Positions 63,698-64,000 of a stretch of DNA of 64,000 bases are shown here, in pieces (position 1 is the first letter of the stretch; every line of letters starts with the position of its first letter). The stretch is taken from positions 12,481,501 through 12,545,500 of the forward strand of contig NC_046680.1 of assembly GCF_009870125.1 (NCBI RefSeq), given 5' to 3'. The position numbers were made by a program, and so were the translations under genes. Under the pieces are notes generated by a model. The model saw only the letters and a program-made list of their open reading frames with translations, did no database searches and was not told the origin of the DNA. Source of the stretch: Drosophila pseudoobscura (Eukaryota; Arthropoda; Insecta; Diptera; Drosophilidae).

Positions 63698-64000
63698 TCC
63701 AGGCAACACGAGCTGTGGGTGGCCGCCACATCTCCACATATCCGCTGTGACCAAATCCATATCCGCTCCCATCACCCTACATTTGGGGGAAGGGAAGGGG
63801 TCGTTTCAAGACCATCTTAGAGCTGGATCTCCAGCTCCCCATGTCCGTTGTCTTCTACGACAAATAATCAATTAATCCACTGATGAAGTCCACGACAGAA
63901 ATGTTTACTTTGTTTATTTGTCGAGCCATTTGTAGGCTCCGAGTCCGACTCACGCAGCGCCCGCAGTGCGCACAGTGGCTCGAGAGCGGATGGTATGGGA

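Larger units (their letters stand above)
49651..64000 (+). other. Noncoding stretch, probably a long first intron running past the right edge
   Basis: I find no exon with a clear protein family or G/C-biased codon use. Open frames on both strands fall in simple repeats such as CTCCGA at 52380-52410, GATGCG near 53430, CGACAA at 54348-54380 and CTG runs near 56780 and 63080. TACTCGTA-type motifs cluster between 51420 and 51972. Confidence 0.45.

Overview
The window looks like euchromatic DNA from a Drosophila-type fly. Coding exons have G/C-rich third positions, introns are either about 55-70 bp or many kb long, the noncoding DNA is full of short simple repeats, and the recognisable proteins match fly families. 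A motif background rich in TACTCGTA and TACATATGTA hints at the obscura group, but that is a weak inference. The region probably corresponds to part of Muller element C (around melanogaster 2R 54F-55), judged from remembered gene neighbours and not from a search.

Layout. 1-11876: no convincing exon, most likely a long 5' intron (or upstream DNA) of the next gene. 11877-19179 (+): seven exons of a Rho-family GEF with a DH-PH core of the PLEKHG1/2/3 type, probably GEFmeso; its N-terminal exon is not identified with confidence. 20708-29997 (+): a three-exon gene for a 230-residue LEA-like, Ala/Lys/Gln-rich amphipathic-helix protein. Its 8.5 kb first intron holds two complete genes on the opposite strand, 22116-23935 and 24899-26678. 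These are tandem paralogues encoding secreted C-type lectin-like proteins with a shared His-rich linker and long acidic Ala/Pro/Gly/Glu repeat tails. A 244 bp element with nearly perfect 21 bp terminal inverted repeats lies between them. 31072-32141 (-): a two-exon gene for a 337-residue protein with one C2HC zinc finger and an E2F-like site just upstream of its start codon.

32142-64000 is almost all noncoding. Two likely first coding exons point rightward: 40510-40675 (acidic, Asp-rich) and 49611-49650 (signal-peptide-like, with a TATA box and two upstream ORFs). Both end in the same splice phase, so they could be alternative starts of one gene whose remaining exons lie to the right. A 23 bp minisatellite at 48480-48620 sits upstream of the second exon.

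The most unusual unit is the nested lectin pair: a C-type lectin fold without the usual sugar-binding residues, then a conserved histidine cluster, then an expanding acidic repeat tail. The two genes share core-promoter sequence and lie inside the intron of a LEA-like gene.
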